Positions 8,575-18,854 are shown, counted from the first letter of the stretch. The stretch: DNA of 64,000 nucleotides from Shewanella sp. HN-41 (GCF_000217915.1 NZ_AFOZ01000019.1:1-64000), one strand, 5' to 3'. Numbers and translations are program-made. Notes: generated from the letters alone by a model not told the origin.

Positions 8575-10440
8575 ATGTTAGAAAAGATCCGCGACGGTTC
8601 GCAAGGCGTGATTGCTAAAGGCATTCTCGTACTTGTGATTTTATCTTTTGCATTTGCAGGTGTCAGTAGCTACTTAGGCTCAACAACTGATGTACCCGCC
8701 GCAGAAGTCAATGGTGACAAGATCACTAAAGCCGAGTTAGAGCAAGCCTATCAGAGCGAACGCTCTCGTATGGAGCAACAACTGGGTGAAATGTTTGCTG
8801 CATTATCTGCCGACGAAAAATACCTAGAAAGCATAAAGCAGAGCGTGTTAGAACGTTTAGTTGCCGACAAACTCATCGACCAAGCCGCACATGCGATGGG
8901 CTTAAGAGTATCCGATGAGCAAATTATTGCAGCCATCAAATCAGAGCCCGCTTTTCAAACTGATGGCAAATTTGATAACGAGCGTTATCAAGCAATTCTA
9001 CGTCAGTTAGGTTATCAGCCCCAAACCTTTAGAAACATGATGCGCGTGGATATGACACGCCGCCAGCTGACTGCGGCCCTAGTTGGTACAGAGTTTGTGT
9101 TACCCGGTGAAGCTAAGCAATTAGCCGAACTACAAGGTCAAACCCGTGACATTCGTTACTTGGTGGTAGATTCTGCCCCATTCCTTGCCAATGCCATTGT
9201 TACCGATGAACAAGTAAAAAATTACTACGATGCTAACCAAGGGCAATTTATGAGCCCAGAAAAGGTGAGCCTAGAGTATGTTGAGCTAAATGCTGCTGAT
9301 TTTGCTAAAAATAGCCCCATTTCGGACGAAGAAGCACAAGCTTATTATGATGAACACAAGGCACAATATGTGGCGAGTGAAAAGCGTCTGGCGGCCCATA
9401 TTCTGGTAACTCCTGGTAGCGATGAAGCCGCAGCAAAAACCAAGGTGGAAGATTTAGCGAAGCAACTAGACAATGGTGCAGATTTTGCGGCATTAGCTAA
9501 AACTAACTCCGACGATACCTTAAGTGCAGAGCAGGGCGGTAAGCTAGATTGGTTTGAACCCGGCGTGATGGATCCAACGTTTGATGCCGCACTCTTTGCG
9601 TTAAATAAGGGTGAACATTCTGGCGTTGTTAAAACTGATTTTGGTTTCCACATTATTAAATTACTCGATGTGCAAGCCGGTGCGACAGTGCCCTTTGCCG
9701 ACGTGAAGGCTAAAATTGTGGCCCAGTTGCAGGACAAGAAAGCCGTAGATCAATTCTACAGTTTGCAAAGCAAATTAGCTGATACTAGCTATGAGGTACC
9801 AGATACCTTAACTGAAACGGCAAAAGCTGTAGGTTTTGCAGTTAAAACCACACCACTATTTTCCCGTGATGATGTCCCCGCTGAGTTCAATAAGCCGGAT
9901 TTTGTGAAAGCCGCCTTCTCCGATGCTGTGATGCTACAGGGCTTGAACAGTGAAGTGATTGAGCTTGCACCCAACCATGTAATTGTTATTCGTGCAAAAG
10001 AGCATCAGGATGCAGGCACTTTGCCATTAGCGAATGTGAAAGCCGATATCACGGATCGTTTGAAGCAAGAACAGGCGAACGTTGCTGCCCGTGCTAAAGC
10101 GCAGGAAATGTTGTCACAGGTTAAAGTTGGGGCTACCGATATTGCGCTAATTGCTAAAGCTAAATTGGGTCGCGGTGAGCAAACCATTGACGCTGCCATT
10201 GTGGGTAAAGTATTCCAAATGCCAACACCGAGTACGACCCCAGTGGTTGATACTGTGGCTTTAGCAAATGGTTATGCTGTGGTCGCGCTGGATAAAGTTA
10301 ACGCTGCAGAGAGTGTTAGCGATGAGCTAGTGAATGCACTTAAGCAACGTTTGAACGCGCAATACAGTGAAGCAGACTATCGTGGCTTGATCGATTCACT
10401 CAAAGCCAATGCCAAGGTGTTGTACCCGGTAGAAGGTTAA
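8575..10440 (+). CDS. ppiD: Peptidyl-prolyl isomerase-like periplasmic chaperone PpiD
   Basis: A membrane-anchored periplasmic chaperone acting near the Sec translocon on outer membrane and secreted proteins. The 621 residues start with a short cytoplasmic tail and one membrane segment (about 14-35). A SurA-like N-domain (VNGDKITKAELEQAY) follows, then one parvulin domain at roughly 263-365 (EKRLAAHILVTPG ... FGFHIIKLLD), then a C-terminal region. Length and layout match the family. Confidence 0.95.
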   Translation: MLEKIRDGSQGVIAKGILVLVILSFAFAGVSSYLGSTTDVPAAEVNGDKITKAELEQAYQSERSRMEQQLGEMFAALSADEKYLESIKQSVLERLVADKLIDQAAHAMGLRVSDEQIIAAIKSEPAFQTDGKFDNERYQAILRQLGYQPQTFRNMMRVDMTRRQLTAALVGTEFVLPGEAKQLAELQGQTRDIRYLVVDSAPFLANAIVTDEQVKNYYDANQGQFMSPEKVSLEYVELNAADFAKNSPISDEEAQAYYDEHKAQYVASEKRLAAHILVTPGSDEAAAKTKVEDLAKQLDNGADFAALAKTNSDDTLSAEQGGKLDWFEPGVMDPTFDAALFALNKGEHSGVVKTDFGFHIIKLLDVQAGATVPFADVKAKIVAQLQDKKAVDQFYSLQSKLADTSYEVPDTLTETAKAVGFAVKTTPLFSRDDVPAEFNKPDFVKAAFSDAVMLQGLNSEVIELAPNHVIVIRAKEHQDAGTLPLANVKADITDRLKQEQANVAARAKAQEMLSQVKVGATDIALIAKAKLGRGEQTIDAAIVGKVFQMPTPSTTPVVDTVALANGYAVVALDKVNAAESVSDELVNALKQRLNAQYSEADYRGLIDSLKANAKVLYPVEG

Positions 10441-10489
10441 TTCACGCATGGATAGTGGTTAAGGCTGTTATCCTCTAAGACACTGAATA

Positions 10490-10521
10490 AAAGGCCAAGT
10501 TAATTCACTTGGCCTTTTTAT
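10490..10521 (+). terminator. Terminator after ppiD
   Basis: AAGGCCAAGT-TAATTC-ACTTGGCCTT followed by TTTA, 50 bases after the stop. Confidence 0.9.
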
Positions 10522-10564
10522 TTGTGTGTTTATCTAGGATGTGATACAGCTTTAAATCAATGGG

Positions 10565-10777
10565 TTAATCATCCACTCCAATCATAACACTGCTCGCTTT
10601 GATAAGCGCATAAGCTGAATTACCGACTTTAAGGCCTAAACGTTCGCAGGATGCCTTAGTGACCACAGCGGTGAGCACCACGCCCGGTGCTAGTTCAATA
10701 GTGACCTCATTATTCACTGAGCCAATTTCGATAGCGGTAATTTTTCCACTAAGGTTATTACGTGCACTGATTTTCAT
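10565..10777 (-). CDS. Molbindin-like protein (TOBE / Mop domain)
   Basis: Seventy residues forming one complete Mop/TOBE domain: the MKISARNNLSGKI start, IEIGSVNNEVTIEL, then LTAVVTKASCERLGLKVG and YALIKASSVMIGV. Proteins of this kind bind molybdate or related oxyanions as oligomers, for storage or sensing. No molybdate transporter or cofactor genes are adjacent, so its ligand is inferred from the family. Confidence 0.85.
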   Translation of the reverse strand: MKISARNNLSGKITAIEIGSVNNEVTIELAPGVVLTAVVTKASCERLGLKVGNSAYALIKASSVMIGVDD

Positions 10778-10845
10778 TCCTTGTCCCTATGCTATCTGTG
10801 AAAAGTCATGCTAGTTTAGCTTATTGCTCTGGGGTTACAGCAAAT

Positions 10846-10873
10846 AAAAACGCCACCCGAAGGTGGCGTTTAA
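10846..10873 (-). terminator. Terminator after fabV
   Basis: Read on the minus strand: ACGCCACC-TTCG-GGTGGCGT followed by TTTTTATTT, 25 bases past the fabV stop. Confidence 0.85.
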
Positions 10874-10897
10874 CATTATGGTGTTAATGCATGCGAA

Positions 10898-12100
10898 TTA
10901 GAGTTCGATCACGTCAAATTCAACGTAAGGATTTACATCTGCATCGTAATCAATACCTTCGATACCGAAGCCGAATAGTTTAATAAATTCAGCCTTATAT
11001 TCTTGATAGTCTGTGAGTTCAGAGAGGTTCTCTGTAGTGACTTGCGGCCATAAATCACGGCAATGCTGCTGAATATCTTCACGCAGTTCCCAGTCGTCTA
11101 AACGTAGACGATTGTCGCTGTCGGTTTCTGGCTTAGCGCCATCGGCGCGGAATAGACGCTCGCTGAACATACGATAGATTTGCTCCATACAACCTTCATG
11201 GAGCCCTTCTTGGCGCATTTTCTTAAATACCATAGCGATATACAGTGGCATCACAGGGATGGCCGAGCTCGCTTGAGTTACAACGCTCTTCAGTACCGCC
11301 ACATTTGCGCTGCCGCCAGTGGCTGACAGTTGCTCATTTAAGGCTTTTGCTGCGCGGTCCAGATCCATCTTGGCTTTGCCAAGGGCACCATGCCAGTAGA
11401 TTGGCCAAGTCAGCTCAGTACCGATATAGCTATAGGCAACTGTTTTGCAGTTATCGGCTAATACACCGGCTTCCGATAAGGCTTTGATCCACAGTTCCCA
11501 ATCTTGTCCGCCCATCACTGTGACAGTATCAGCAATTTCTTGCTCAGTTGCTGGCTCAACGGTGGCTTCAATGATGCAGTCTTTATTGGTATCGACAGCA
11601 GTCGCAGTGTAGGTTTCACCTATAGGTTTCAGTGCAGAGCGAATAAGCTCACCGGAATCGGGCAGTTTACGCACAGGGGATGCCAGTGAGTAAACGACCA
11701 TGTCGATTTCACCGAGATCTTGTTTGATAAGCTCAATGACTTTTTGTTTCGCTTCATGGCTAAAAGCATCGCAGTTAATGCTCTTAGAATACAAACCAGC
11801 GGATTTTGCGAACTTATCGAAAGCGGCAGAGTTGTACCAACCTGCAGTTCCAGGTTTTGCCTCTGTACCTGGCTTTTCGAAGAACACGCCAATGGTCGCT
11901 GCATCGCTACCGAAAGCGGCGGCGATACGTGAAGACAGACCATAACCGCTAGATGAGCCCACCACTAAAACCTTTTTAGGGCCATTAGTGATTTTGCCTT
12001 TTGCTTTGGTTAAGGCGATTTGTTCTTGAACGTTTGCTTCACAGCCAACGGGATGGGTGGTGGTACAAATAAAGCCACGAATTTTGGGTTTGATAATCAT
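10898..12100 (-). CDS. fabV: Trans-2-enoyl-ACP/CoA reductase FabV (NADH)
   Basis: The last reductive step of fatty acid elongation, by the FabV-type enzyme that is naturally insensitive to triclosan. The protein is 400 residues, exactly family length, from the ATG at 12100. Twenty upstream open codons are ignored because [14 protein letters not shown] is the family start. The active-site pair Tyr235 and Lys244 (Y-x8-K in [10 protein letters not shown]) and the nucleotide motif VGSSSGYGL are present. It stands alone, followed by its own terminator. Confidence 0.96.
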   Translation of the reverse strand: MIIKPKIRGFICTTTHPVGCEANVQEQIALTKAKGKITNGPKKVLVVGSSSGYGLSSRIAAAFGSDAATIGVFFEKPGTEAKPGTAGWYNSAAFDKFAKSAGLYSKSINCDAFSHEAKQKVIELIKQDLGEIDMVVYSLASPVRKLPDSGELIRSALKPIGETYTATAVDTNKDCIIEATVEPATEQEIADTVTVMGGQDWELWIKALSEAGVLADNCKTVAYSYIGTELTWPIYWHGALGKAKMDLDRAAKALNEQLSATGGSANVAVLKSVVTQASSAIPVMPLYIAMVFKKMRQEGLHEGCMEQIYRMFSERLFRADGAKPETDSDNRLRLDDWELREDIQQHCRDLWPQVTTENLSELTDYQEYKAEFIKLFGFGIEGIDYDADVNPYVEFDVIEL

Positions 12101-12205
12101 GTTTAAGCTTCTTCTATCAAAATAGCCAATAGGATAAATATTTCGGCGCGTAAATGGCATCTATTTTTAGCCAATTCGCCTGATTATTTAAGTGGTTGGA
12201 GCAGT

Positions 12206-12991
12206 TTAACGCTTGTGGACAAACAGGCTCTGCTCTTGGATCAGCCTCTGGGTGTATTCATGTTGTGGCGAGTTAAATATCTGTTCTGTTGGGGCTTTCT
12301 CAACCATAATCCCCTTATGTAATACCATAATTTTATCGCTAACATGGCGGATAACATTGAGATTATGGGAGACGAAGATATAAGACAAGCCGAGATCTTT
12401 TTGCAGTTTTAGCAATAAGTTCAGAATTTGCGAGCGTACAGAAAGATCAAGCGCGGTTAAGGCTTCATCGGCAATAATAATTTTGGGGTTGAGCATTAAA
12501 GCCCGTGCAACCGCGACCCGTTGTTTTTGGCCTTCGGAGATCATATGTGGATAGAAATCAGAATGCTCCGGCAATAAACCGACTTTCCTTAAGGTGTCTA
12601 TTACTTGACTATGACGTTCTTTGGCTGAAAGCTCAGTGTTAAAACGCAACGGTTCATCTAGCAACTGACCAATAGTGAGTCTGGGATTGAGTGAAGTATT
12701 AGGATCTTGGAAAATCATCCGGATCAAGCGGCAACGCTGCTTGATGTTGCGGCTATCTAAGGCTTCACCTTCAAAGTATATTTCACCGCCGCTGCGGGGT
12801 TCTGCACCGACTAAAATTCGCGCAAGGGTACTCTTGCCTGAGCCAGCTTCGCCGACTATGGCTAAGGTTTCTCCACTATTGAGCTCGAAGGACACAGGGG
12901 CTAAGGCATCGTTATATTGACGTGAAAAGCCTTTATAGCCAGTATCATATCTTTTATAGAGATCGTTAACTTTAAGCAGTGGGGTCGTCAT
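12206..12991 (-). CDS. sapF: Peptide/polyamine ABC transporter ATP-binding protein SapF
   Basis: Second ATPase of the Sap transporter, tied in enterobacteria to antimicrobial peptide resistance and putrescine export. About 261 residues from the ATG at 12991; a longer start at 13027 lies deep in sapD. Walker A is GEAGSGKST, the signature region ISEGQKQRVAVARAL, and Walker B IIIADEALTALD. It overlaps the end of sapD by about 20 bases, as expected for coupled translation. Confidence 0.93.
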   Translation of the reverse strand: MTTPLLKVNDLYKRYDTGYKGFSRQYNDALAPVSFELNSGETLAIVGEAGSGKSTLARILVGAEPRSGGEIYFEGEALDSRNIKQRCRLIRMIFQDPNTSLNPRLTIGQLLDEPLRFNTELSAKERHSQVIDTLRKVGLLPEHSDFYPHMISEGQKQRVAVARALMLNPKIIIADEALTALDLSVRSQILNLLLKLQKDLGLSYIFVSHNLNVIRHVSDKIMVLHKGIMVEKAPTEQIFNSPQHEYTQRLIQEQSLFVHKR

Positions 12992-13979
12992 TTGTTGTTT
13001 CGCCGTGGTAAGGGAAATGGCATGCAAAGTAGCGGTCTTTTAGGTGGCTTAAACTTGGCTGGTTAACACATTTCTTTTGTGCTTCGGGGCACCTTGGTCC
13101 TAAGCGACAACCAATGGGAAGATGTTGTAGCGCAGGTGCTGAGCCAGGGAGTGTGGGCATTATAGTCTTGTGCGCTTTGATACCCGAGTAGTCAGGCATA
13201 TTATCGAGTAATGCCTTAGTGTAGGGGTGATAGGGGGAGGCAATCAGTTCCTCTGTTGGTCCCGACTCCATCACTTGACCACAATAGAGTACTGACAAGT
13301 GATCGCACCACTGGGCTAAGGTTTCAAGCTCATGGCTGATGATCAAAATCGACACATTTTGCAGCTGATTGAGTTGGGAAAGTAGGCGAAAAATCTGAGC
13401 TTGAGTGCTAAGTTCCATTGAGTTTGTCGGTTCATCGGCAATCAACAGGCGCGGTTGATTGGCGACGGCCATAGCGATCATTACTTTCTGGCATTCACCT
13501 TCGGACAATTCCCATGCGTAACTCGCCATCACTTTCTGTGGGTTTTTAATTCCGACTTTATGTAGCCATTTTTGTGCTGTCAATTGTGTCAGTTTGCGCC
13601 TCTGCCAGAAATAGGCTTTGGGATTCTTTGGCATCGCCTGCATCAACTGACTCCCAACAGTCTGTGCGGGATCGAGGCTGCCTGAAGGATCTTGGAAAAT
13701 CATCGCCATATCTGAGCCCATCAGGTTACGGCGCTCCTTTGAACTCATCGTCATCAGATTATTGCCGTCCCACATCATACGATCGGCGGTAATAGTCCAA
13801 TTGGGTCCTGGGATCCCAAGAATCGCCCTTGCTAACAGGCTTCGGCCAGAACCGGATTCACCGACTAGGCCATGAATTTCCCCCGCATTGAGCGTTAGAC
13901 TGACCTTTTCGAGTGCCCGCACTCTGCCGTGGGGCGTATCGAGTTCAATGGTGAGATTTCGTACGTCGAGTAAAGGCAT
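12972..13979 (-). CDS. sapD: Peptide/polyamine ABC transporter ATP-binding protein SapD
   Basis: First ATPase of the Sap complex, 335 residues. Walker B (LLIADEPTNSME), the unusual signature LSEGECQKV and the C-terminal oligopeptide-transporter domain (LPIGCRLGPRCP) fit SapD. The Walker A reads GESGSGRS, with arginine in place of the nucleotide-binding lysine; I checked the codon (CGA on the minus strand). SapD and SapF may therefore form an asymmetric ATPase pair. Three bases separate it from sapC. Confidence 0.94.
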   Translation of the reverse strand: MPLLDVRNLTIELDTPHGRVRALEKVSLTLNAGEIHGLVGESGSGRSLLARAILGIPGPNWTITADRMMWDGNNLMTMSSKERRNLMGSDMAMIFQDPSGSLDPAQTVGSQLMQAMPKNPKAYFWQRRKLTQLTAQKWLHKVGIKNPQKVMASYAWELSEGECQKVMIAMAVANQPRLLIADEPTNSMELSTQAQIFRLLSQLNQLQNVSILIISHELETLAQWCDHLSVLYCGQVMESGPTEELIASPYHPYTKALLDNMPDYSGIKAHKTIMPTLPGSAPALQHLPIGCRLGPRCPEAQKKCVNQPSLSHLKDRYFACHFPYHGETTNDDPTA

Positions 13980-13982
13980 AAG

Positions 13983-14873
13983 TTAGTTTCTGATGGGCGC
14001 GAGCGCCGATCTTAAGCCATCGCCAACCAAGTTAATGGCCAGCACACTAAAAAGAATCGCGAGTCCCGGGATGCTTACCGTCCAAGGTGCGGTCAATAAA
14101 TTATCTATGCCCTGTGCCACCATTGCTCCCCATTCTGGGCTTGGCGCCTGTGCTCCTAAGCTTAAGAACCCGAGGGCGGCTATATCTAAAATGGCGGCAG
14201 AAATGGCCAAGGTTGTTTGAATAATCACGACTTCCCATACGTTTGGCATGATGACATACCAAAAAATCTGCAGTGAATTGGCGCCATCTAAACGGGCGGC
14301 TGTCACGTATTCTTTTTGCAATTCCTCATGCACAGATTGATGAATGGAACGCACAAACTGTGGAGTTAAGGCGATACCTACAGCCCAAAACACATTTTCG
14401 AGTCCTGGTCCCATCACGGCAACCACTAAAATGGCCATCAAAAGTGAGGGGATTGACAGCAGAGCATCGAGTAAATGACCGAGGATACTGGACTTTAAGC
14501 CGCGCATCATTCCGGATAATGAACCGATAATAAATCCTGTTACTAAGGCAGTAACTACAATTAAAAGCGCCATGCCGAAGGTCAAATGGGCACCATGTAG
14601 TAAACGACTAAAAATATCGCGCCCGAGATCATCCGTCCCTAAAAAGTGTGCCACTGTACCCGAAGGATCCCAAGATGGAGGTAATAATAACGCCCTTGGA
14701 TCTTGGGCTTCGGGTGGGAAAGGCGCAATCATAGGGCCAAACAGGGTTAGCAAGAGCAAGAATGCAATCGTCCACAAACCCGCCAAGGCGAAGGGGTTAG
14801 CCGAAAAATTTTGCCATACCCGCATCATAGGGGAGGCGATTTGCTCTTCTTGATAGATTTTAACTGGCGGCAT
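13983..14873 (-). CDS. sapC: Sap ABC transporter permease SapC
   Basis: Inner-membrane permease of the dipeptide-transporter (DppC-like) type, 296 residues, with an N-terminal cytoplasmic tail, a membrane segment near 32-50, and five more downstream. The coupling-loop motif EYVTAARLDGANSLQIFWYVIMPN is recognisable in pieces (AARLDGA ... IMPN). Its start overlaps the end of sapB by 14 bases. Confidence 0.93.
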   Translation of the reverse strand: MPPVKIYQEEQIASPMMRVWQNFSANPFALAGLWTIAFLLLLTLFGPMIAPFPPEAQDPRALLLPPSWDPSGTVAHFLGTDDLGRDIFSRLLHGAHLTFGMALLIVVTALVTGFIIGSLSGMMRGLKSSILGHLLDALLSIPSLLMAILVVAVMGPGLENVFWAVGIALTPQFVRSIHQSVHEELQKEYVTAARLDGANSLQIFWYVIMPNVWEVVIIQTTLAISAAILDIAALGFLSLGAQAPSPEWGAMVAQGIDNLLTAPWTVSIPGLAILFSVLAINLVGDGLRSALAPIRN

Positions 14874-15891
14874 AAAGGTCTTTTCTGCTCAGTGGATTGA
14901 AGACAGTATGCAACACTTCAATCAAGATACTTAGGAAGATGATCAGCAAGGCAACAGCCAGAATACCACCTTGGATAACAGTATAATCCCGTTGATAAAT
15001 CCCCGATACTAACCATGAGCCAACCCCCGGCCAAGAGAAAATCATTTCAACCACAATGGCATAACTGGCAAAGGCGCCAAGCATTAAACCAAGGTGCTTA
15101 AGCACAGGGATTAAGGCATTGGGTAATGCATGGCGCAGAATAATAGTGCTGGTGTGCATTCCCCGGGCTTCGGCGGCGCGAATAAAAGTCTGATTCATCA
15201 CATTCATCATGGCGGAACGGGTACTGCGGACGACTACTGTAAAAGGTAAAACGGCCAACGTTGTTGCGGGTAAGACAATATGTAACAGCGCATCTTTAAA
15301 GGCTGACATGCTGTATTCAGACTCAGAAAGTAAGGTATCAACTAACATAAAGCCTGTGATGGGTTTAATCTCATACAACAAATTAAGCTGTCCTGATATA
15401 GGTAACCAGCCGAGATCGACCCCAAACCAGAGCGACAGATAGTGCCCCAACCAGAAAACGGGCACTGAATAGCCCGTGAGGGTAATCGCCATGATAGTAT
15501 TCTGGGTGAGTTTATGCTGGCTTTGAGAAGCTAAAACCCCGAGAGGTACACCTAAGCCAATGGCAATTATCGCCGCCATAACGGCTAATTCAAACGAGGC
15601 GGGAAGGACGGCGCGTAATTCTTCGGCAACGCTTTGATGTGAGGTGACCGATACCCCTAAATTACCGCTTAATCTTTGTTGTAAATAAGCAAAAAATTGC
15701 CACGCTTGATTGTCATTCAATTTGTAGTCTTGTTCTATTTGCACCAATTGGCTTGCCGTAGGGGCATGAATGCCTGTCAGTGCAAAGCTACGCTCAACGG
15801 GAAATAATCCTGTGGTATAAAACAACACCCCAACCATTACCAGTGAGGTCGCAAGAAAGAGATAGAGGCGACGTAAAAGGTATCTGAACAT
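14860..15891 (-). CDS. sapB: Sap ABC transporter permease SapB
   Basis: DppB-type permease, 343 residues, with an N-terminal membrane segment (about 10-30), a periplasmic loop, and a five-helix core. The coupling motif RAAEARGMHTSTIILRHALPN is present (AEARG ... LPN). Start and sapA stop share one base, so the operon sapABCDF is tightly packed. Confidence 0.93.
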   Translation of the reverse strand: MFRYLLRRLYLFLATSLVMVGVLFYTTGLFPVERSFALTGIHAPTASQLVQIEQDYKLNDNQAWQFFAYLQQRLSGNLGVSVTSHQSVAEELRAVLPASFELAVMAAIIAIGLGVPLGVLASQSQHKLTQNTIMAITLTGYSVPVFWLGHYLSLWFGVDLGWLPISGQLNLLYEIKPITGFMLVDTLLSESEYSMSAFKDALLHIVLPATTLAVLPFTVVVRSTRSAMMNVMNQTFIRAAEARGMHTSTIILRHALPNALIPVLKHLGLMLGAFASYAIVVEMIFSWPGVGSWLVSGIYQRDYTVIQGGILAVALLIIFLSILIEVLHTVFNPLSRKDLYAAS

Positions 15892-17516
15892 CAGCGAGCC
15901 TCCAGCGGAGCTTGGCTGGTATGGGCAAAGGAAATTCCACCAAAGGGCGTGAGTTGCATATTTTGGATATTGTTACGGGTTAAGGCAACACGTTTCGCGT
16001 GGGCTAAACTCAGCATAGGAACTTGGTCGGCTAAAAAGGCTTCGGCCTCTTGATAAATGGCTTTACGTTCTGCTTGGTTCGACACCACTCGCGCTCTGTC
16101 TAAGATGGCATCAAATTTGGGGTTACACCAGCGAGAACGGTTGTTATTCGACTGCATTGCTGAGCAGCTCAGCAGTGGAGTAAAGAAATTGTCGGGATCG
16201 CTGTTATCGGCATTCCAGCCGATGAGCACTGAGTCATATTCATCGCGGCTGAGCCTTTGACCAAATACACTCCAGTCGTAGCTGATAATATTGACCTTAA
16301 CGCCGATATTCGCTAAATCAGATTGAATTAACTCAGCAGTTTTCAACGCATTAGGGTTATATGTCCGGGCTACTGGCATGGCCCAAATATTGATGCTGAG
16401 ATTTTTTATCCCTGCTTCTTTGAGTAAATTACGTGCTTTTTGTGGGTTGTAATCGTTTAGCCCTTTATTGTTGTCGTAGGCCCAAGAAGCGGGTGGCAGC
16501 ACCCCTGTCGCCTCAATGGCGGTATTTTGATAAACCGCCTGAAGGATATTCTGTTTATCGACCGCATAGGCGAGTGCACGGCGTACGCGGACATCATCGA
16601 GCGGCGGTTTCTGGGTGTTAAAGGCCCAAAATGCGACGTTCAGCCCAGGTTGGGATTCAATCGTTAATTCGCTATGTTGTTTGATGACGGGCAGTTCTCC
16701 CGCCTTAGGTAGCGCTGAAACGCTGCAATCACCCGCGATAAGTTTAGCGAGCCTGACCGTGCTTTTAGGGGTGATATCAAAAATTAACATTTCAACGTGT
16801 GCGGGTTCCCCCCAAAAATCTGGATTACGGCGATAGCGAATATATTCGTTTTTAGCGTATTGCACTAAGGTAAACGGCCCAGTACCGATGGCAAAGTGGT
16901 CGACGTTTTCAGGATGACCTAGGGTTAACTGCTGCTGGGCATATTCGGCGGATAAGATCACCGCAAAGTCGGTGGCGAGATTTGACAGAAAAGAGGCATC
17001 TTTACGGGCTAGATAAAAAACGACTTCATGGTCATTTATCTTTTTTATCTCCTTCACTTGCTCTGAAAAGCCAATGCTTTGGAAAAAGGGGTATCCAGTG
17101 CGAGAGACCCAATGGTAAGGATGTTGAGGGTCAATGATACGATTAAAAGAAAATAACACATCATCGGCATTGAAAGTGCGGGAGGGAATAAAACGCGACG
17201 AGTATTGAAACTTGACATTTTCCCTGAGGACAAATCGGTAGCTTAGACCATCCTCTGACATTGACCAATGGGTTGCTAATGCAGGAACGAGTTTGCCCGA
17301 CTGAGTATCGTAGTCGATCAAGCGGCTATAAATTTGGTGCGAGGTGGCATCGATAGTGGTGCCTGAGGTCACCAACTGTGGATTAAAAGACTCGGGATTT
17401 CCTTCGGAGCAATAGACCAAACCAGAAGGAAGTCGTTGGGGGCCACACGCGACCAACAACCAACTCATGCAAAAAACTGCAGTTGTTAGGCAAAGGCGTC
17501 TAATTAGCACACTCAT
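15891..17516 (-). CDS. sapA: Sap peptide-binding protein SapA (lipoprotein)
   Basis: Extracytoplasmic solute-binding protein of family 5, 541 residues. The signal sequence ends in LLVAC, a lipobox, so it is probably a lipoprotein. The family-5 features GNPESFNPQ, the long binding lobes, and the C-terminal half (RVRRALAYAVDKQNIL) are visible. First gene of the operon; a leader of about 70 bases separates it from pspF upstream. Confidence 0.92.
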   Translation of the reverse strand: MSVLIRRLCLTTAVFCMSWLLVACGPQRLPSGLVYCSEGNPESFNPQLVTSGTTIDATSHQIYSRLIDYDTQSGKLVPALATHWSMSEDGLSYRFVLRENVKFQYSSRFIPSRTFNADDVLFSFNRIIDPQHPYHWVSRTGYPFFQSIGFSEQVKEIKKINDHEVVFYLARKDASFLSNLATDFAVILSAEYAQQQLTLGHPENVDHFAIGTGPFTLVQYAKNEYIRYRRNPDFWGEPAHVEMLIFDITPKSTVRLAKLIAGDCSVSALPKAGELPVIKQHSELTIESQPGLNVAFWAFNTQKPPLDDVRVRRALAYAVDKQNILQAVYQNTAIEATGVLPPASWAYDNNKGLNDYNPQKARNLLKEAGIKNLSINIWAMPVARTYNPNALKTAELIQSDLANIGVKVNIISYDWSVFGQRLSRDEYDSVLIGWNADNSDPDNFFTPLLSCSAMQSNNNRSRWCNPKFDAILDRARVVSNQAERKAIYQEAEAFLADQVPMLSLAHAKRVALTRNNIQNMQLTPFGGISFAHTSQAPLEAR

Positions 17517-17585
17517 TTATAAATCATTATTTTATCGACTATGAAAGGCTATTTTAGCAGTGCATCTCCCCCGTGGGCAATCTGC

Positions 17586-18677
17586 TTATGCTTTATCGAG
17601 TAAATTGTACTTTTTCAGGATGCCTCGCAGTTGGTGATAGCTCAATCCTAGAAGCTCCGCGGTCTTTTTTTGATTATATTGGCTGTTTGAGAGTGCCTGC
17701 TGGATCAGATCCATTTCGTACTTCTCAGTTTGCTCTTTAAAATCCAGCGGGAAATTAAAGCTATTCATTGCAGGATCATTGTTGGCAACTGCTTCCGATT
17801 CAAGTGTTGGTACAACTTGGGGTGTACTGGCAACGGTTGTTGGCGTTACTAAGGGGAGTTGGCGCTCGCGGGTCTTGACCCGAGTTTTAGGCCGATAGGG
17901 TGAAGCAAAGGGATCAAGGGTAATATGATCGATTGGCCGATTTTCACCGCCATTGCGATAGACACTGCGCTCGACCACGTTTTTAAGTTCACGGATATTC
18001 CCCGGCCAGTCATGGGTCATTAACTGCTCGACCGCATGGGCGCTGAATCCACTAAATAGCTGTAGCTTCAATTGGCGCGCCATGCCAACGGCAAAGTATT
18101 CCGCCAGCGTCATAATGTCTTCAGGGCGACAGCGCAGTGGTGGCAGTGTGATCACATCGAAAGCGAGTCTATCGAGCAAGTCGGCACGAAATTCGCCAGC
18201 TTCGGCAAGCGAGGGGAGATCTTCGTTAGCGGCGCAGATTAAACGGACATCAGCCTGCACGGTTTTACTGCCGCCGACCCGTTCAAATTCGCCATATTCA
18301 ATGACGCGCAGGAGCTTTTCTTGGATGAGCCCAGAGGTATTGGCTAATTCGTCGAGGAATAAGGTGCCGCCGTCGGCGCGCTCAAAGCGGCCTTCGTGTT
18401 TGCCTTTGGCGCCAGTAAAGGCGCCTGACTCATGGCCAAACAATTCGCTCTCGAGTAAATTTTCACTCAAAGATGAACAGTTTAGCTTAATAAAACTTTG
18501 ATCCCAGCGCTTAGACAGATAATGTAAGCGTTCGGCAATAAGCTCTTTACCTGTGCCACGTTCACCAATAATCAGTACGGGTTTAGACAGCGGCGCTATT
18601 TGCGACACATGTTCTAACACTTCGAGTAGGGCGTTGGATTGGCCGATAAGGTTGTCTTGCTGAAATTTATTATCCAC
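17586..18677 (-). CDS. pspF: Psp operon transcriptional activator PspF
   Basis: A sigma54 enhancer-binding protein without a receiver domain, held in check by PspA. The AAA+ domain has Walker A GERGTGKE, the sigma54-contacting loop GAFTGA, and GGTLFLDELAN. The C-terminal helix-turn-helix (KKTAELLGLSYHQLRGILKK) binds upstream sites. 363 residues, about 35 more than E. coli PspF, owing to a Thr/Pro-rich linker. It starts with GTG at 18677 and diverges from pspA. Confidence 0.93.
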   Translation of the reverse strand: MDNKFQQDNLIGQSNALLEVLEHVSQIAPLSKPVLIIGERGTGKELIAERLHYLSKRWDQSFIKLNCSSLSENLLESELFGHESGAFTGAKGKHEGRFERADGGTLFLDELANTSGLIQEKLLRVIEYGEFERVGGSKTVQADVRLICAANEDLPSLAEAGEFRADLLDRLAFDVITLPPLRCRPEDIMTLAEYFAVGMARQLKLQLFSGFSAHAVEQLMTHDWPGNIRELKNVVERSVYRNGGENRPIDHITLDPFASPYRPKTRVKTRERQLPLVTPTTVASTPQVVPTLESEAVANNDPAMNSFNFPLDFKEQTEKYEMDLIQQALSNSQYNQKKTAELLGLSYHQLRGILKKYNLLDKA

Positions 18678-18797
18678 GATATTTTTTAGTCTTTCGCGCT
18701 AAAATTTGGTGAAAATGATAATAAGTGGCTTGAGACGTAAAAGGAAGTAAAAGTTAATGTTTTGTTTAAGTTGCTGTATTTAAACATGAAGTTAAAG

Positions 18798-18814
18798 TTG
18801 GCACGGTTAGTGTA
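18798..18814 (+). promoter_or_regulatory. Sigma54 promoter of pspABC
   Basis: TTGGCACG followed four bases later by GTGTA, matching the -24/-12 pattern TGGCACG-N4-TTGCW except at two -12 positions, and resembling the pspA promoter of E. coli. It lies about 40 bases before pspA and downstream of the divergent PspF gene. Confidence 0.75.
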
Positions 18815-18854
18815 TTACCTTGTACGAGACCAACATCAATTTGAGGATAGGATT

